64,000 nt of DNA from Myxococcales bacterium (GCA_016712525.1 JADJQX010000007.1:1798001-1862000), one strand, 5' to 3'; shown: positions 36,120 to 45,320, numbered from the stretch's first letter. Notes: a model not told the origin generated them from the letters alone. Translations and numbers: made by a program.

Positions 36120-38033
36120 ATGCCGTCGATCGAGAACCTCATCGTCATCGGAGGGAGCGTCTTCGCGGGCGTCTTCGTCCTCGTCGCTACGACCCTCGTG
36201 CTCTCGCGCTTCTACCGGCGCTGCGGCGCGGACGAGGCGCTCGTCCGCACGGGGTCGGGAGGAAACAAGGTCGTCATCGGAGGGGGCATCCTCGTCTACC
36301 CGATCCTGCACCAGCTCCTGCGCGTCTCGCTCCGGAGCGTGAAGCTGTCCGTCGAGCGCAGCGGCAAGAACGCGCTCGTCACGGCCGACAAGATCAAGGC
36401 GAACGTGACCACGGAGCTCTACATCAAGGTCGAGCCGATGGCCGAGGACGTGCTCGCCGCGGCGCGCTCTTTCGGGGAGCGAAACCTCGACGAGCACGCG
36501 ATCGGTGAGCTCATCGAGGGCAAGCTGACCGACGCGCTCCGGAGCGTGGCCGCGAACCAGACGTTCATGTCGCTCCACGGCAAACGGAAGGAGTTTGCCG
36601 AGCACATCCAGGCGGCGCTCGCCGAAGAGCTGAAGAAGAACGGGCTCACCTTGGAGAACGTGTCGATCACGTCGCTCTCGATGGTGCAGGTGCGTGATCT
36701 CGACGACGACGACGTGTTCGACGCCGAGGGCCTCCGCGCGATCACCGAGAGCGTGCAGACGAACCGCGAGAAGACGAACCAGATCCAGCGCGAGAAGGAG
36801 AACCAGATCCACGCGCAGAACGTGACCGCACGGATGCGTCAGCTCGAGCTCGAACAAGCGCAGAAGCAGGCCGAGGCCGACCAAGCCCGGCGCGTCGAGG
36901 AGTACGCCGCGGCCCAGCAGGCCGAGATGCAGAAGGCGGTGTTCGTGCAGCAGCAGGCCTCCGAGCTCGCGGCGTACGAGAAGCAGCGCGCCGTCGAGAC
37001 CGCGCGCATCCAACAAGAGCAGGCGATCGCCATCGCGATGGCCGAGAAACAGCGCGCCGAGCGCGAGGCCCTCATCGCCGCGGAGAAGGCCCAGATGTTC
37101 GCCGAGGTGAAGAAGCAGCGGGAGATCGAGGCGGCCGAGATCGAGAAGCGCAAGGCCCTCGAGACGGCGGAGATCGATCGTCAGAAGGTCATCGAAGCGG
37201 CCGCCATCGACAAGGAGCGGGCCGTGGGTGCGGCGCTCGTCCAGAAGGAGCAGGCCATGGAGGTCGCGGGCATCGAGAAGGTCATCGCGGTGACGAAGAG
37301 CCAAGAGGAGCAGGCCCGCGCGGCAGCCTCCCGCGCGCTCGCGCTCGCCGAGGAAGAGAAGGCTCGCCAAGAGATCACGACGGTCGAGGTGGTCGCCAAG
37401 GCCGAGCGCGAGCGAGAGGTCGCGGTCATCGCGGCTCAGGCCGAGGCCGCGGTGCGCCTCGCGGAGAGCGAGGCCGAGGCGCGCATGGCGAAGATCCAAG
37501 CCGAGGCCGCGGCCTCACGCGCCAGGACGGAGGCCGAGTCCCGCGTGGTCACCGCGGAGAAGGAGTCGGAGGCCATGAGCCTCTTGGCGAACGCCATCGC
37601 GACCAAGGGCGAGGCCGAGGCGACCGCCCGGCGCAAGATGGTCGAGGCCGAGAACGTCCGCAGCATGAAGCTCGTCCTCCAGGACGTCGCCAAGCACGCG
37701 ATCGACACCCTCCCCGAGGTGGCCCGAGAGCTCATTGCGCCCGCGCACTCCATCAAGGAGATCAAGGTGCTGCACACCACCGGCGGAGGGGCGAGCCAAG
37801 GGATGGGGCCCATGGGCGCGATGTCTCCCGTCGTCCGCACGCTGCTCGACGCCGGCGCGGCCTACCCGCTCATGAAGGAGCTGCTCGGGTTCGCCGACGT
37901 CGACACGAAGGCGCTCGAGTCGAAGGCGCGCGCGCTGCTCGGCGAGACCTTGGCCGAGGTCGACGAGGACGCGGCACCCAAGGACGGCCCTGCCGCCGTC
38001 GCGCCCGAGCCGTCGCCGAAGCGCGCGGCGTGA
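36120..38033 (+). CDS. Flotillin-family protein (YqiK-like)
   Basis: A 637-aa flotillin. One N-terminal membrane helix (about residues 7-30, LIVIGGSVFAGVFVLVATTL) is followed by an SPFH/band-7 domain (about 35-210) and a very long coiled coil (about 215-560) rich in Ala/Glu/Lys/Arg with repeated KAEAE/EKQRA patterns. The C-terminus is about 75 residues, with a hydrophobic GAMSPVVRTLLDAGAAYPL. ATG 36120 is supported by AAGGAG 9 bases upstream. Flotillins form large oligomers marking ordered membrane domains. The preceding gene encodes the NfeD/YqiJ-type partner; the next encodes a K+-channel-like protein. Confidence 0.92.
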   Translation: MPSIENLIVIGGSVFAGVFVLVATTLVLSRFYRRCGADEALVRTGSGGNKVVIGGGILVYPILHQLLRVSLRSVKLSVERSGKNALVTADKIKANVTTELYIKVEPMAEDVLAAARSFGERNLDEHAIGELIEGKLTDALRSVAANQTFMSLHGKRKEFAEHIQAALAEELKKNGLTLENVSITSLSMVQVRDLDDDDVFDAEGLRAITESVQTNREKTNQIQREKENQIHAQNVTARMRQLELEQAQKQAEADQARRVEEYAAAQQAEMQKAVFVQQQASELAAYEKQRAVETARIQQEQAIAIAMAEKQRAEREALIAAEKAQMFAEVKKQREIEAAEIEKRKALETAEIDRQKVIEAAAIDKERAVGAALVQKEQAMEVAGIEKVIAVTKSQEEQARAAASRALALAEEEKARQEITTVEVVAKAEREREVAVIAAQAEAAVRLAESEAEARMAKIQAEAAASRARTEAESRVVTAEKESEAMSLLANAIATKGEAEATARRKMVEAENVRSMKLVLQDVAKHAIDTLPEVARELIAPAHSIKEIKVLHTTGGGASQGMGPMGAMSPVVRTLLDAGAAYPLMKELLGFADVDTKALESKARALLGETLAEVDEDAAPKDGPAAVAPEPSPKRAA

Positions 38034-38068
38034 ACCGCGGCGAGCCCCCCACTCGCCATACGCACTCT

Positions 38069-38092
38069 AACCGTATGATTTTACGGAGTTAT
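38069..38092. promoter_or_regulatory. AT-rich imperfect palindrome before the channel gene
   Basis: TAACCGTA and TACGGAGTTA flank TGATTT, giving an inverted repeat with core CCGTA/TACGG. It stands out in this G+C-rich region and ends 2 bp before the ATG at 38094, overlapping the ribosome-binding site, so it could be a small operator or a structure controlling translation. Confidence 0.3.
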
Positions 38093-38093
38093 C

Positions 38094-38600
38094 ATGCACC
38101 CACCGGATCGTCCTTCCCCCCTCGTCGCGCGGATTCTCGCGGAGCTCGTCCGGGGCTCGGGCCCACCGCCTACCTCGCGCTCGTCGCCCTCGTCGGCCCT
38201 CCGCGCGGCCGCGTCCGCCGACCCGATGGGAACGCTCGCCTCGACGGTCGCCGCCGCGACCCTCGCGTTCTACCTCGCCGAGCGCGGCAAGAACCCGAAG
38301 GTGAGACGGCTCTCCGACGCGCTCGTGTTCGTGTCGACGAGCCTCTCGGTCGGGTACTCCGACATCTTCGCGAGGACGACCGGCGGAAAGGCCATCGCGT
38401 CGCTCCTCATGACGGTCGGTCCGGCGCTGTCGGCGCGCGCGCTCGAGGAACCGGGCAAGGACGCTCGCGACGAGGACGAGGCCCGGGCTCTCCGCGGAGA
38501 CCTCCGAGCTCTCGTGTCGCGCCTCGACGCCCTCACGAGGGCCCTCGGAACGAGCCCCGAGGGCGGTCTCACGCCCGGGACAGGACGACGAGATCCGTGA
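38094..38600 (+). CDS. Small two-TM K+-channel-like protein with altered filter
   Basis: A 168-aa protein. TM1 is about residues 46-62 (GTLASTVAAATLAFYLA), a pore-loop region about 73-92, and TM2 about 98-117 (GKAIASLLMTVGPALSARAL), then a charged coiled-coil tail. The loop reads TSLSVGYSDIFARTTGGK, which aligns with the channel consensus TTVGYGD but has Ser for Thr and Ser for the second Gly. GGAG precedes the ATG. It ends 32 bp inside the convergent glycerate kinase gene. It is probably an ion channel or a relic of one; selectivity is uncertain. Confidence 0.7.
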   Translation: MHPPDRPSPLVARILAELVRGSGPPPTSRSSPSSALRAAASADPMGTLASTVAAATLAFYLAERGKNPKVRRLSDALVFVSTSLSVGYSDIFARTTGGKAIASLLMTVGPALSARALEEPGKDARDEDEARALRGDLRALVSRLDALTRALGTSPEGGLTPGTGRRDP

Positions 38601-39753
38601 GGTTGTGACCGCGCGGGAGCTCGACGTGAGCGCCGCGTTCTCGCAGGAGCGCGCCGCTATCGAACGTGCGGAGCGCGGCCTCGAGCTCTCCGCTGCGGCC
38701 ACGGAACGTGTCGCGATCGACGAGACCACCGGCGTGCCCACTTCGGCCGTCGACCCCGTCGGTCGCGACGACGAGCGCGCTCACCGCGGGAGGGAGCTCT
38801 CCCGCGAGCCGGAGCGCGAGGTGGGAGGCCCTCCCGCCGCGTCCGGCCCTCACCTTCGGGACGGCGAGCGTCGTCTCGACGGCGAAGACCCTGGCCGAAC
38901 GCGGCGCAAGACGGCGTGACTCTGCGAGGAGCTCCCGCACGACCACCTCCAGAGCCGACGCCCCGAGGCGCCCGACGGAAGCCGCGAGCCCATGCGATCT
39001 CAGCTCCACCGTGACACGACGCGCGAGGCGCTCCGGCGAGGCCAACTCGACGAACGAAGCGCCCGCGGTGCGTCTTGAACACGCATGGAGAGGGAGGCGC
39101 TCTGCGCGATCGCCGAGCCAGCGCCGAGCCACGGCGCGCGCCTCGCGGAGGCCCCCGGTCGACGGGACCGTCGGGCCCGAACCGATGTCCTCGGGGCGCC
39201 CGGAGACGACGTCGGACACGATCAGCGAGCACACGGGGCGTGACCCCGCGAACCGGAGCAGCCCACCCCCCTTCACCCGCGAGAGGTGCCTCCGCACGAG
39301 GTTCACGTCCTGGATGGGGGCGCCGCTCGCGAGAAGGTCGGCGACGATGGCTCGCTTCTGCGCGAGCGTGAGGCCTTCGACGGGCCAGGCCACGAGCGAC
39401 GATGCCCCACCCGATACGAGCGCGAGCACGGGCAACCTCGACGCCATGATATTCGCCGCGCGATGCGCCGCACGCACGCTGCGCGCGTCGGGCAACGGAT
39501 GAGGCGCCTCGACGACCGTCACGGCGCGGTGCCGGTGCGGCGCGAGCGAGCCCTCGGGGATCACGACGAGCCCTCGAGCAAGCGCGTCGGGGCGCGACGC
39601 GAGCACGCCCTCGGTCATGGCCGCGGCGGCCTTCCCGAACGCGACCAATGCGAAGGGGCCCGCGAACGGGAGGCTCACCATCGCCCGGCGGACGAGACGA
39701 GACGGTTCGAGGTGCGCGAGGGCGCGCTCGACCGCCTCGAGAGCCGCGTTCAT
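38569..39753 (-). CDS. Glycerate 2-kinase (MOFRL family)
   Basis: A 394-aa enzyme that phosphorylates D-glycerate to 2-phosphoglycerate. Family features include the N-terminal VAFGKAAAAM (glycerate-binding loop, about residues 37-46), LPVLALVSGGASSL, SRVKGGGLLRFA and the C-terminal MOFRL region with ATDGVDGRSGHAGG. The ATG at 39753 overlaps the stop of the upstream gene (ATGA). It is the last gene of a four-gene reverse operon that starts with a DNA methyltransferase, an odd setting for a metabolic kinase. Confidence 0.88.
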   Translation of the reverse strand: MNAALEAVERALAHLEPSRLVRRAMVSLPFAGPFALVAFGKAAAAMTEGVLASRPDALARGLVVIPEGSLAPHRHRAVTVVEAPHPLPDARSVRAAHRAANIMASRLPVLALVSGGASSLVAWPVEGLTLAQKRAIVADLLASGAPIQDVNLVRRHLSRVKGGGLLRFAGSRPVCSLIVSDVVSGRPEDIGSGPTVPSTGGLREARAVARRWLGDRAERLPLHACSRRTAGASFVELASPERLARRVTVELRSHGLAASVGRLGASALEVVVRELLAESRRLAPRSARVFAVETTLAVPKVRAGRGGRASHLALRLAGELPPAVSALVVATDGVDGRSGHAGGLVDRDTFRGRSGELEAALRTFDSGALLRERGAHVELPRGHNLTDLVVLSRA

Positions 39754-40361
39754 GGGGTGAGCCCCACCTCGATCGTCTCGTGCCAGGCAAGGCCGAACGT
39801 CACGAAGGCAGCGCGCTCGGCGCGCGTCGACGGATCCTCGGCGGCGAGCCTGTCGGAGAAGCGCCCGCCCCCGTGCGCGGTCAAGAAGAGCCCCTCGGCC
39901 TTCCCGAAGAGAGGCAGCTCGATGCCGAGGCTCGCCTGGAGCCCCATGCGCTCGCCGAGCCCGCGCCCGGGAGGTTGGGCGAAGAAGGCGCCGAGCTCGA
40001 GCGCGAACGAGTCGATCGCGAGATCCACGAACGCGCTCCCCACCTCTTTGTCCTTGAGCCAGCGCGCGAAAAATAGCGGGCGAACCTCGATGCCCGTCGC
40101 CAAGAGACGTCGTGGATCGACACGCGTCCCGAAGCCTTCTTCGTACGTGACGAACACGCCGGCCATCGACAAGTACCGGCCACGCAGCTCGAGGGTCGGT
40201 CGGGCGCCGTACGACGCGAGCGTCGCCCCGAGGCCCGGAGCGAGCTCGAGCGCGCCCTCTACGCGGCCGTAGGTCGTGTCGCCGGCCCCCCACGCATCGA
40301 CGGGCACGAGCGCAGCGAGCGCCACGAGCCCCGCGGAGAGCCCCACGGTAGGAGCTTTCAT
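39750..40361 (-). CDS. Secreted, probably beta-barrel or beta-rich protein
   Basis: A 203-aa protein with a signal peptide (LSAGLVALAALVPVDAWGAG, cleavage near residue 26). The mature part alternates hydrophobic and polar residues in short strands (VEGALELAPGLGATLASYG, ELGAFFAQPPG) and ends with strand-like AAFVTFGLAWHETIEVGL. This suggests a small outer-membrane barrel or periplasmic beta protein. No family is recognised. Its ATG overlaps the stop of the HD-domain gene and its stop overlaps the glycerate kinase ATG. Confidence 0.75.
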   Translation of the reverse strand: MKAPTVGLSAGLVALAALVPVDAWGAGDTTYGRVEGALELAPGLGATLASYGARPTLELRGRYLSMAGVFVTYEEGFGTRVDPRRLLATGIEVRPLFFARWLKDKEVGSAFVDLAIDSFALELGAFFAQPPGRGLGERMGLQASLGIELPLFGKAEGLFLTAHGGGRFSDRLAAEDPSTRAERAAFVTFGLAWHETIEVGLTP

Positions 40362-41668
40362 GACAACCCCAATGCCGCGACCACGTCGTCCCGAAGCTCC
40401 GGAGCGAGGACGAGACGCACGCGCGAGAGCACCTGGCCGGCGAGGCGGCCGAGCAGAAACGACACCTCCGAGAGCGGGCGGGGCGGCCCCTTCGCGAACA
40501 CCACGGTGAGCGGGTCGGCGTCGGCCCCGAACGGGGTGACCTCGGCCACGTCGAGCCCGACGAACGCGTGCGGGTCCAAGCCGTGCCGCACCGCGACCTC
40601 ACGCGCGACCTCGAGCGCGTCCTCACGCGCACCGGGCAGGGCCTGCTCCCCGAAGAGCTCGATCGTCTTGTGCAGCTTGCGCGTGCGGACACGACGGCAA
40701 AGCTCGGCGAGGGGCGCGTCGTTCGCCTTCTCCCACGAAGCGAGGGCGACCCACAGCACGGTGTCGTCGAGCGCGAGATAGTCGCCGAGCTCGGGGGGTG
40801 CACCGTTGGCCGAGAGCACGACCGCGCGAGGAGATCCCTCGAGCCGCGCGCCGTCGGCGATGAGGCCGCTCGCGCGCGCGAGGATGGTGCGGATCATCCA
40901 CTCGGCCGCGCGTGTGGCCTTGTGCAGGTAGACCTGCTGGAACATGAAGAGCCGCGCGAGGATGAAGGCCTCGATCGCGGGGAGACCTTTCGCGCCGTCG
41001 ATCGCGAGCCGCGGTGCCCCCTGGGCGACGTTGCCGTTCTCGTCGCGTTCGATCGCGAAGCGGAGGCTCCGGAAGAGCCAGTCGAGATCGTAGATGCCGT
41101 AGCGAACCCCGGTGGAGTGCGCGTCGCGGAGGAGGTAGTCGCAGCGGTCGACGTCGAGCGTGCCGCTCACGGCCTTCGCGAGGTACGGGAGTGGATGTTC
41201 GCCACGCACGAGCGCAGCCACACGCGCGGGCATCCCCGCGTCCTCCGCGGAGAGGACCTTGTGCACGTCGGTGTCCGGAGAGAGCAGGATGCGCTCGGTC
41301 CACTCTTCGTGGTGCGCCGTACCCGGGATCGCGTCCTCGAAGAGGTGCGAGAGCGGGCCGTGCCCGAGGTCGTGGAGCATCGCCGCCGCCAGCGCGTCGC
41401 GCCCGAGATCACTCGTGATGCGCTGCCAGTACGGGAGCTCTTCGTGGATGTGGCGGAGGCGCGCGAGCAGCTGCTTCATCACGAACGCGGTACCGACGGC
41501 GTGGGCGAAGCGCGTGTGCTCGCCCCCGGGGAACGCCATCGAGGCGACGCCGAGCTGCCGAATACGTCGCAGACGCTGGACCTCGGCCGTATCCATGAGC
41601 CGCTCGACGATGCGCTCCTCGTCCGACTCGAAGGCCACGAGGCCGTGCACGGGATCTCGGAGAATCAT
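40358..41668 (-). CDS. HD-domain phosphohydrolase (SAMHD1/dGTPase-like)
   Basis: A 436-aa enzyme. The N-terminus reads RDPVHGLVAFESDE, the usual start of this family. Metal-binding HD motifs are present: HTRFAHAVG (His near 54-58), MLHDLGHGPLSHLFE (HD near 99-100) and DVDRCDYLLRDAHSTG (Asp near 172). The family hydrolyses dNTPs to nucleosides and triphosphate or acts on other nucleotides. It is coupled by ATGA to the DNA methyltransferase upstream and to the secreted protein downstream. The DNA-modifying partner raises a link to nucleotide-pool control or defence, which is inference. Confidence 0.88.
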   Translation of the reverse strand: MILRDPVHGLVAFESDEERIVERLMDTAEVQRLRRIRQLGVASMAFPGGEHTRFAHAVGTAFVMKQLLARLRHIHEELPYWQRITSDLGRDALAAAMLHDLGHGPLSHLFEDAIPGTAHHEEWTERILLSPDTDVHKVLSAEDAGMPARVAALVRGEHPLPYLAKAVSGTLDVDRCDYLLRDAHSTGVRYGIYDLDWLFRSLRFAIERDENGNVAQGAPRLAIDGAKGLPAIEAFILARLFMFQQVYLHKATRAAEWMIRTILARASGLIADGARLEGSPRAVVLSANGAPPELGDYLALDDTVLWVALASWEKANDAPLAELCRRVRTRKLHKTIELFGEQALPGAREDALEVAREVAVRHGLDPHAFVGLDVAEVTPFGADADPLTVVFAKGPPRPLSEVSFLLGRLAGQVLSRVRLVLAPELRDDVVAALGLS

Positions 41669-43092
41669 GGGCAGAGGACCTCGCATTGGCCGACGGCGCC
41701 GTCGTCCGCGTAGACACGCACGACGAGCCTCTTCGGCGCGCCGTCGAGCGTGGCCGTCCGCGCGACCTTCTCGGGGCGCTTGCCGAGAGATCTCACGCTC
41801 GACCACGACGCTCGGAAGGCTCCCCCCGCGTCGCCCGTGGCGTCGATGGCCCAGGAGAGCGGATCGGTTGGCGAGTCGAGCGTCACCACGACGGAGGCCC
41901 CGCGCCGCTCGGCCGAGGCCTCCACGGAGAGACTCGGGACCTCCGGAGAGCCCGTCGCTTCGGACAGCTCCGTCGTGATGCCCGCGCGCGCGAGGCGGGC
42001 CCACGCAGTGGCGATCGCCACGGGGCTCGGGTCGGACACCACGGCGCGACGCCCCGCGCGCACGGCGGCTTCCGCGGTGGTCCCGCTCCCGGAGAACGCG
42101 TCGACGACGAGCCCTCCCTCGGGGGAGCCGGCGCGCACCACGCGGTCGAGCAGCGCGAGCGGCTTTTGCGTCGGGTAGCCGGTGCGCTCGGAGGGCGAGG
42201 CGTGCCGCAAGGGAGGCACGTCCGTCCAGAGGGCGTCGACCCGACGTTCGCGGTAGTGCTCGCCGTCGGGCCCGGGCGTGAGGAAGTACTTCACGTAGAC
42301 CTTGCCGGTCGCCGTGCGCAAGATTCGCCCTTCGGCCGCGAGGCGCTCCACGGAGGCGTCGGTGTAGTCGCCCCGAGGCGCCGTCGTGAAGGGGCGGCCC
42401 TCGTCGTCGATTCGGACGGCGCTACGGGGGACGAGCTCGGGCCGCGTCGGAGGGGTAAGTGTCGCACCTTTGCCGCCATAGACCACCAAGGTGTCCAAGG
42501 TTCGGCCGAACTGACCGCTCGCGGCTTGGCGACCGAGGTTCGGAGCCCGCCGCCACACGATCTCGTTGAGAAAGCCGTCCTTGCCGAAGATCTCGTCGAG
42601 GAGGACGCGGACGAGGTACGCCGCGCGCCAATCGAGGTGGACCCACAGCGTGCCCCGAGGCGCGAGCACCGAAGCCAGGGCCTCGAGCCGCGGCGCGAGC
42701 ATGTCGAGGTAGCTCTCGAGGCCGCCCTCTTTTCGAGCCCAGCGGTCGCCGTAGGCGTGGGTTCTCGAGATCCGCCCGTCGGCGCGTCCGTCCAGCCGCG
42801 CCTCGTGCACGTAGTCGGCGTCGGAGAAAAACGGCGGATCGATGTACACGAGGTCGACCTTCCCGGCGGTCCCCTCTCGCCGCAGCGCGGCCACGAGGTC
42901 GAGCGCGTCGCCACGAACGAGGCGCGCCCGTGGCGCGTCGCAGGCCTCGACCACCCGAAGCTCCCCTGTCGGAGCCGCGAGGGGCGCGCGGTCACGCGAC
43001 GGCCACACGAGGCGCACGGCGCTCTTCGAGGGGGCCTCGTGGCGGGCGGACTGTCCCTTCGCCGATGGCTTCGACCGGGGTGCGGACGGCAC
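41665..43092 (-). CDS. Site-specific DNA methyltransferase (N6-A/N4-C, beta class)
   Basis: A 475-aa methyltransferase. The catalytic DPPF motif sits near residues 86-89 (VDLVYIDPPFFSDADYVHE), and the SAM-binding motif is C-terminal (VVDAFSGSGTTAEAAVRAG, about 335-353), the order of beta-class enzymes. YPTQKPLALLDRVV precedes the SAM motif, also typical. The last 100 residues are an extra domain with strand-like segments. No restriction endonuclease gene is next to it, so it is probably an orphan methylase or part of an atypical system with the coupled HD gene. It is divergent from the XPB-like gene at 43206. Confidence 0.9.
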   Translation of the reverse strand: MPSAPRSKPSAKGQSARHEAPSKSAVRLVWPSRDRAPLAAPTGELRVVEACDAPRARLVRGDALDLVAALRREGTAGKVDLVYIDPPFFSDADYVHEARLDGRADGRISRTHAYGDRWARKEGGLESYLDMLAPRLEALASVLAPRGTLWVHLDWRAAYLVRVLLDEIFGKDGFLNEIVWRRAPNLGRQAASGQFGRTLDTLVVYGGKGATLTPPTRPELVPRSAVRIDDEGRPFTTAPRGDYTDASVERLAAEGRILRTATGKVYVKYFLTPGPDGEHYRERRVDALWTDVPPLRHASPSERTGYPTQKPLALLDRVVRAGSPEGGLVVDAFSGSGTTAEAAVRAGRRAVVSDPSPVAIATAWARLARAGITTELSEATGSPEVPSLSVEASAERRGASVVVTLDSPTDPLSWAIDATGDAGGAFRASWSSVRSLGKRPEKVARTATLDGAPKRLVVRVYADDGAVGQCEVLCP

Positions 43093-43205
43093 GGCGCGAG
43101 GCTACCGGACTTTCACGGGTACCCGAACGAGAATCGGGCCCCGATCCCCCGTAGGTCGCGATTTTCCGTGGGGTTTCCGTGGACTGAGGCTAGGCTTTTC
43201 TGTCT

Positions 43206-45320
43206 GTGCACCCGAAGAACGCCTCCCCGCTCCGCCTGACCGACGTCCTCGGCGCGCTGCCCAAGGCCGAGCTCGATGCGCTCATCGCGCGCCTCGGGAT
43301 CCGCATCGATCCCGCGAAGCGCCTCGACGTGCCCGCGCAGGTGGCGCGTGCGCTCGTCCAGTTGCCGGACCTCCGCGATCCGAGCCGGCTCCCTGCGCCG
43401 AGCGTCGAGCTTCTCCACCGCGTCGCGGAAGCCAACGGCGTGCTCGGGGTGACGGCCGTGCCCGGCTCGCTCGAGCCCCTCTCGGCACGAGGCATCGTGT
43501 TCGCTCGTGGAAAACGCGGCGCGATCGAGCTCATCTTGCCGATCGCGTACCTCGTGCAGATTCGGTCGTGGGAGGGCGAGGACCCTCGAGGTCTGCGCGC
43601 GCTCCTCGCCCAGGCCCCGTTCGAGAGCGCGAGCACGATCGCCGCACACTACCTCGGGCGCCCCGCGACGCCGCCGATCGCGCTCTCGCTCGAGGCCGCG
43701 TGGGAGGTGCTCGGAGCCGATGCGCGCCTGGCCGAGGAGATCGACAAGCTCGCCCCGACCGAACGACGGGTCCTCGAGGGCGTGGTCGCCGAGGGTGGCG
43801 AGGTCGAGACCGACGAGCTCTTGGAGCTCGAGCGGGAGCCGCTCCGCCTGCGTACGGCGCAGGGCCCCACCCAAACGCGCCGAGGCGTCGGGTTCTCCCT
43901 CGAGCGCCGCGGATTCCTCATCCCGATCCACCCGAACCGGCACGTCGTACCGACCGAGGTCGCGCGCATCGTAGGGGCCGCGTCGCACGAAGAGCGTGAG
44001 AAACGTCGACGCGACGTGAAGAGCTTCGTCGTCGATGGCGATCACGCGCCGAGGCGCGCTCGATTCACGCAGGACCCGGGCCCCCTCGCCATGGGGCTCG
44101 CCCTCGCCGCACGCGAGCCGGGGACCGAGGTGCGCCCGACGATCGGCACGCCCAAGTCGCTCGTCCAGAAGCTCTCCACGCGCTTCGGACGGGACGCGTC
44201 GCACGTCGCGATGCTCGTCGCGCTCTCCCGCGCGATTGGCCTTTGGGACGCGGGCGCGCTCAGCCACTCGGGGCCTCCGGGCTCCCACACCATGAGCGAT
44301 CTCTCGAGGGCGCTCTTCGAGACGTGGCTGCGCGGCGGCGCGTGGGACGAGGCCCGCCCCGAGTCCGAGGTGCTGCGCATCGGCCTCGACGCCCGCGACG
44401 GGAGCCCCGTGGGTGTCGTGCGCGAGCTCGTGCTCGAGGCCCTCCGCGAGCTCGGTGAGGACTGGCTCCCGGTGAGCGCGCTCGTCGGGTTCGTCGGCTC
44501 CGATCATCGCATTCCAGGCCTCACGCGGCTCTTTCGGCGGTGGGCCGACCGCGTCGGCGTCGAGGCCCCCGCGCCCGCCGACGTGGCGGCGCGGATCCTC
44601 AAAGAGAGCCTCCCGGCGTTGGGGATCGTCGACCTCGGCGACGACGACGACCATGTGTCGCTGCGCCTCACGCCCCGGGGTCGCGCGATCGTGTCGCGAC
44701 GCGACGCGCCCCAGGACGAAGAGAAATCGAAGTTCCTCGACACACACGTGCTGCGGGTCGGGCCGAGCGCCAAGGTCGCCGCCGTGCTCGGGATCGCTGC
44801 GTTCGTCGAGGTGGGGCGTATCGGCGCGGAGCTCGACCTCCTCGTGGCCCCTCAGACCCTCGCGAGGGCCCTCTCGGCGGGCTTCGAGGCCGACGTGCTC
44901 CGCCAGCGAATCGAGGCCGTGGCTCCGCTCCCCGAGTCCCTCTCGCGCACCCTCGAGCAGGCGAGCGTCGTGCTCGGGCGCGGCACGTTCTCGGCGGCGA
45001 GCGGCTTTTTGTGGGTCGAGGACGCCAACATCCGCGAGCTCCTTCGTGGCTCCAAGTCCACGCAGGAGCTCTTCGTCGATCCGTCGCCCCAAGGTGGGCT
45101 CCTCGTGCAGCCGGGCGTGGACACGGACCGGCTCGCGCGCCGTTGCCGAACGGTCGGCGTCGAGATCGTGTCCGAAGGGGCCGTGGTCCGCGCGCGAACC
45201 GTGCCTCCCCCTCCCGTCGCGCCCAAGTCGCAGGTCACGCGATCGTCGCGCAGCGACCTCGCACGCGTGACCCCGCCGCCCCGTGCGGCCACGCCACCTC
45301 CACGCAAACGCGAGAGCTGA
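43206..45320 (+). CDS. XPB/Ssl2-like helicase-associated domain protein, no helicase motor
   Basis: A 704-aa protein. The N-terminus (about residues 8-60, LTDVLGALPKAELDALIARL) and C-terminus (about 530-640: GAELDLLVAPQTLARALSAG, SLSRTLEQASVVLGRG, GFLWVEDANIRELL) resemble the bacterial helicase-associated/XPB-Ssl2-like domains found with DEAD-type helicases. No Walker A or DEAH motif is visible in this protein, so it lacks a motor of its own. A Pro/Arg-rich tail follows. The GTG start lies 113 bp from the divergent methyltransferase gene, so the two may share a regulatory region. DNA repair or DNA binding is inferred. Confidence 0.7.
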   Translation: MHPKNASPLRLTDVLGALPKAELDALIARLGIRIDPAKRLDVPAQVARALVQLPDLRDPSRLPAPSVELLHRVAEANGVLGVTAVPGSLEPLSARGIVFARGKRGAIELILPIAYLVQIRSWEGEDPRGLRALLAQAPFESASTIAAHYLGRPATPPIALSLEAAWEVLGADARLAEEIDKLAPTERRVLEGVVAEGGEVETDELLELEREPLRLRTAQGPTQTRRGVGFSLERRGFLIPIHPNRHVVPTEVARIVGAASHEEREKRRRDVKSFVVDGDHAPRRARFTQDPGPLAMGLALAAREPGTEVRPTIGTPKSLVQKLSTRFGRDASHVAMLVALSRAIGLWDAGALSHSGPPGSHTMSDLSRALFETWLRGGAWDEARPESEVLRIGLDARDGSPVGVVRELVLEALRELGEDWLPVSALVGFVGSDHRIPGLTRLFRRWADRVGVEAPAPADVAARILKESLPALGIVDLGDDDDHVSLRLTPRGRAIVSRRDAPQDEEKSKFLDTHVLRVGPSAKVAAVLGIAAFVEVGRIGAELDLLVAPQTLARALSAGFEADVLRQRIEAVAPLPESLSRTLEQASVVLGRGTFSAASGFLWVEDANIRELLRGSKSTQELFVDPSPQGGLLVQPGVDTDRLARRCRTVGVEIVSEGAVVRARTVPPPPVAPKSQVTRSSRSDLARVTPPPRAATPPPRKRES

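Noticed and set aside
41665..43092. A full restriction-modification system
   Set aside because: No endonuclease or specificity subunit is recognisable within several kilobases on either side.
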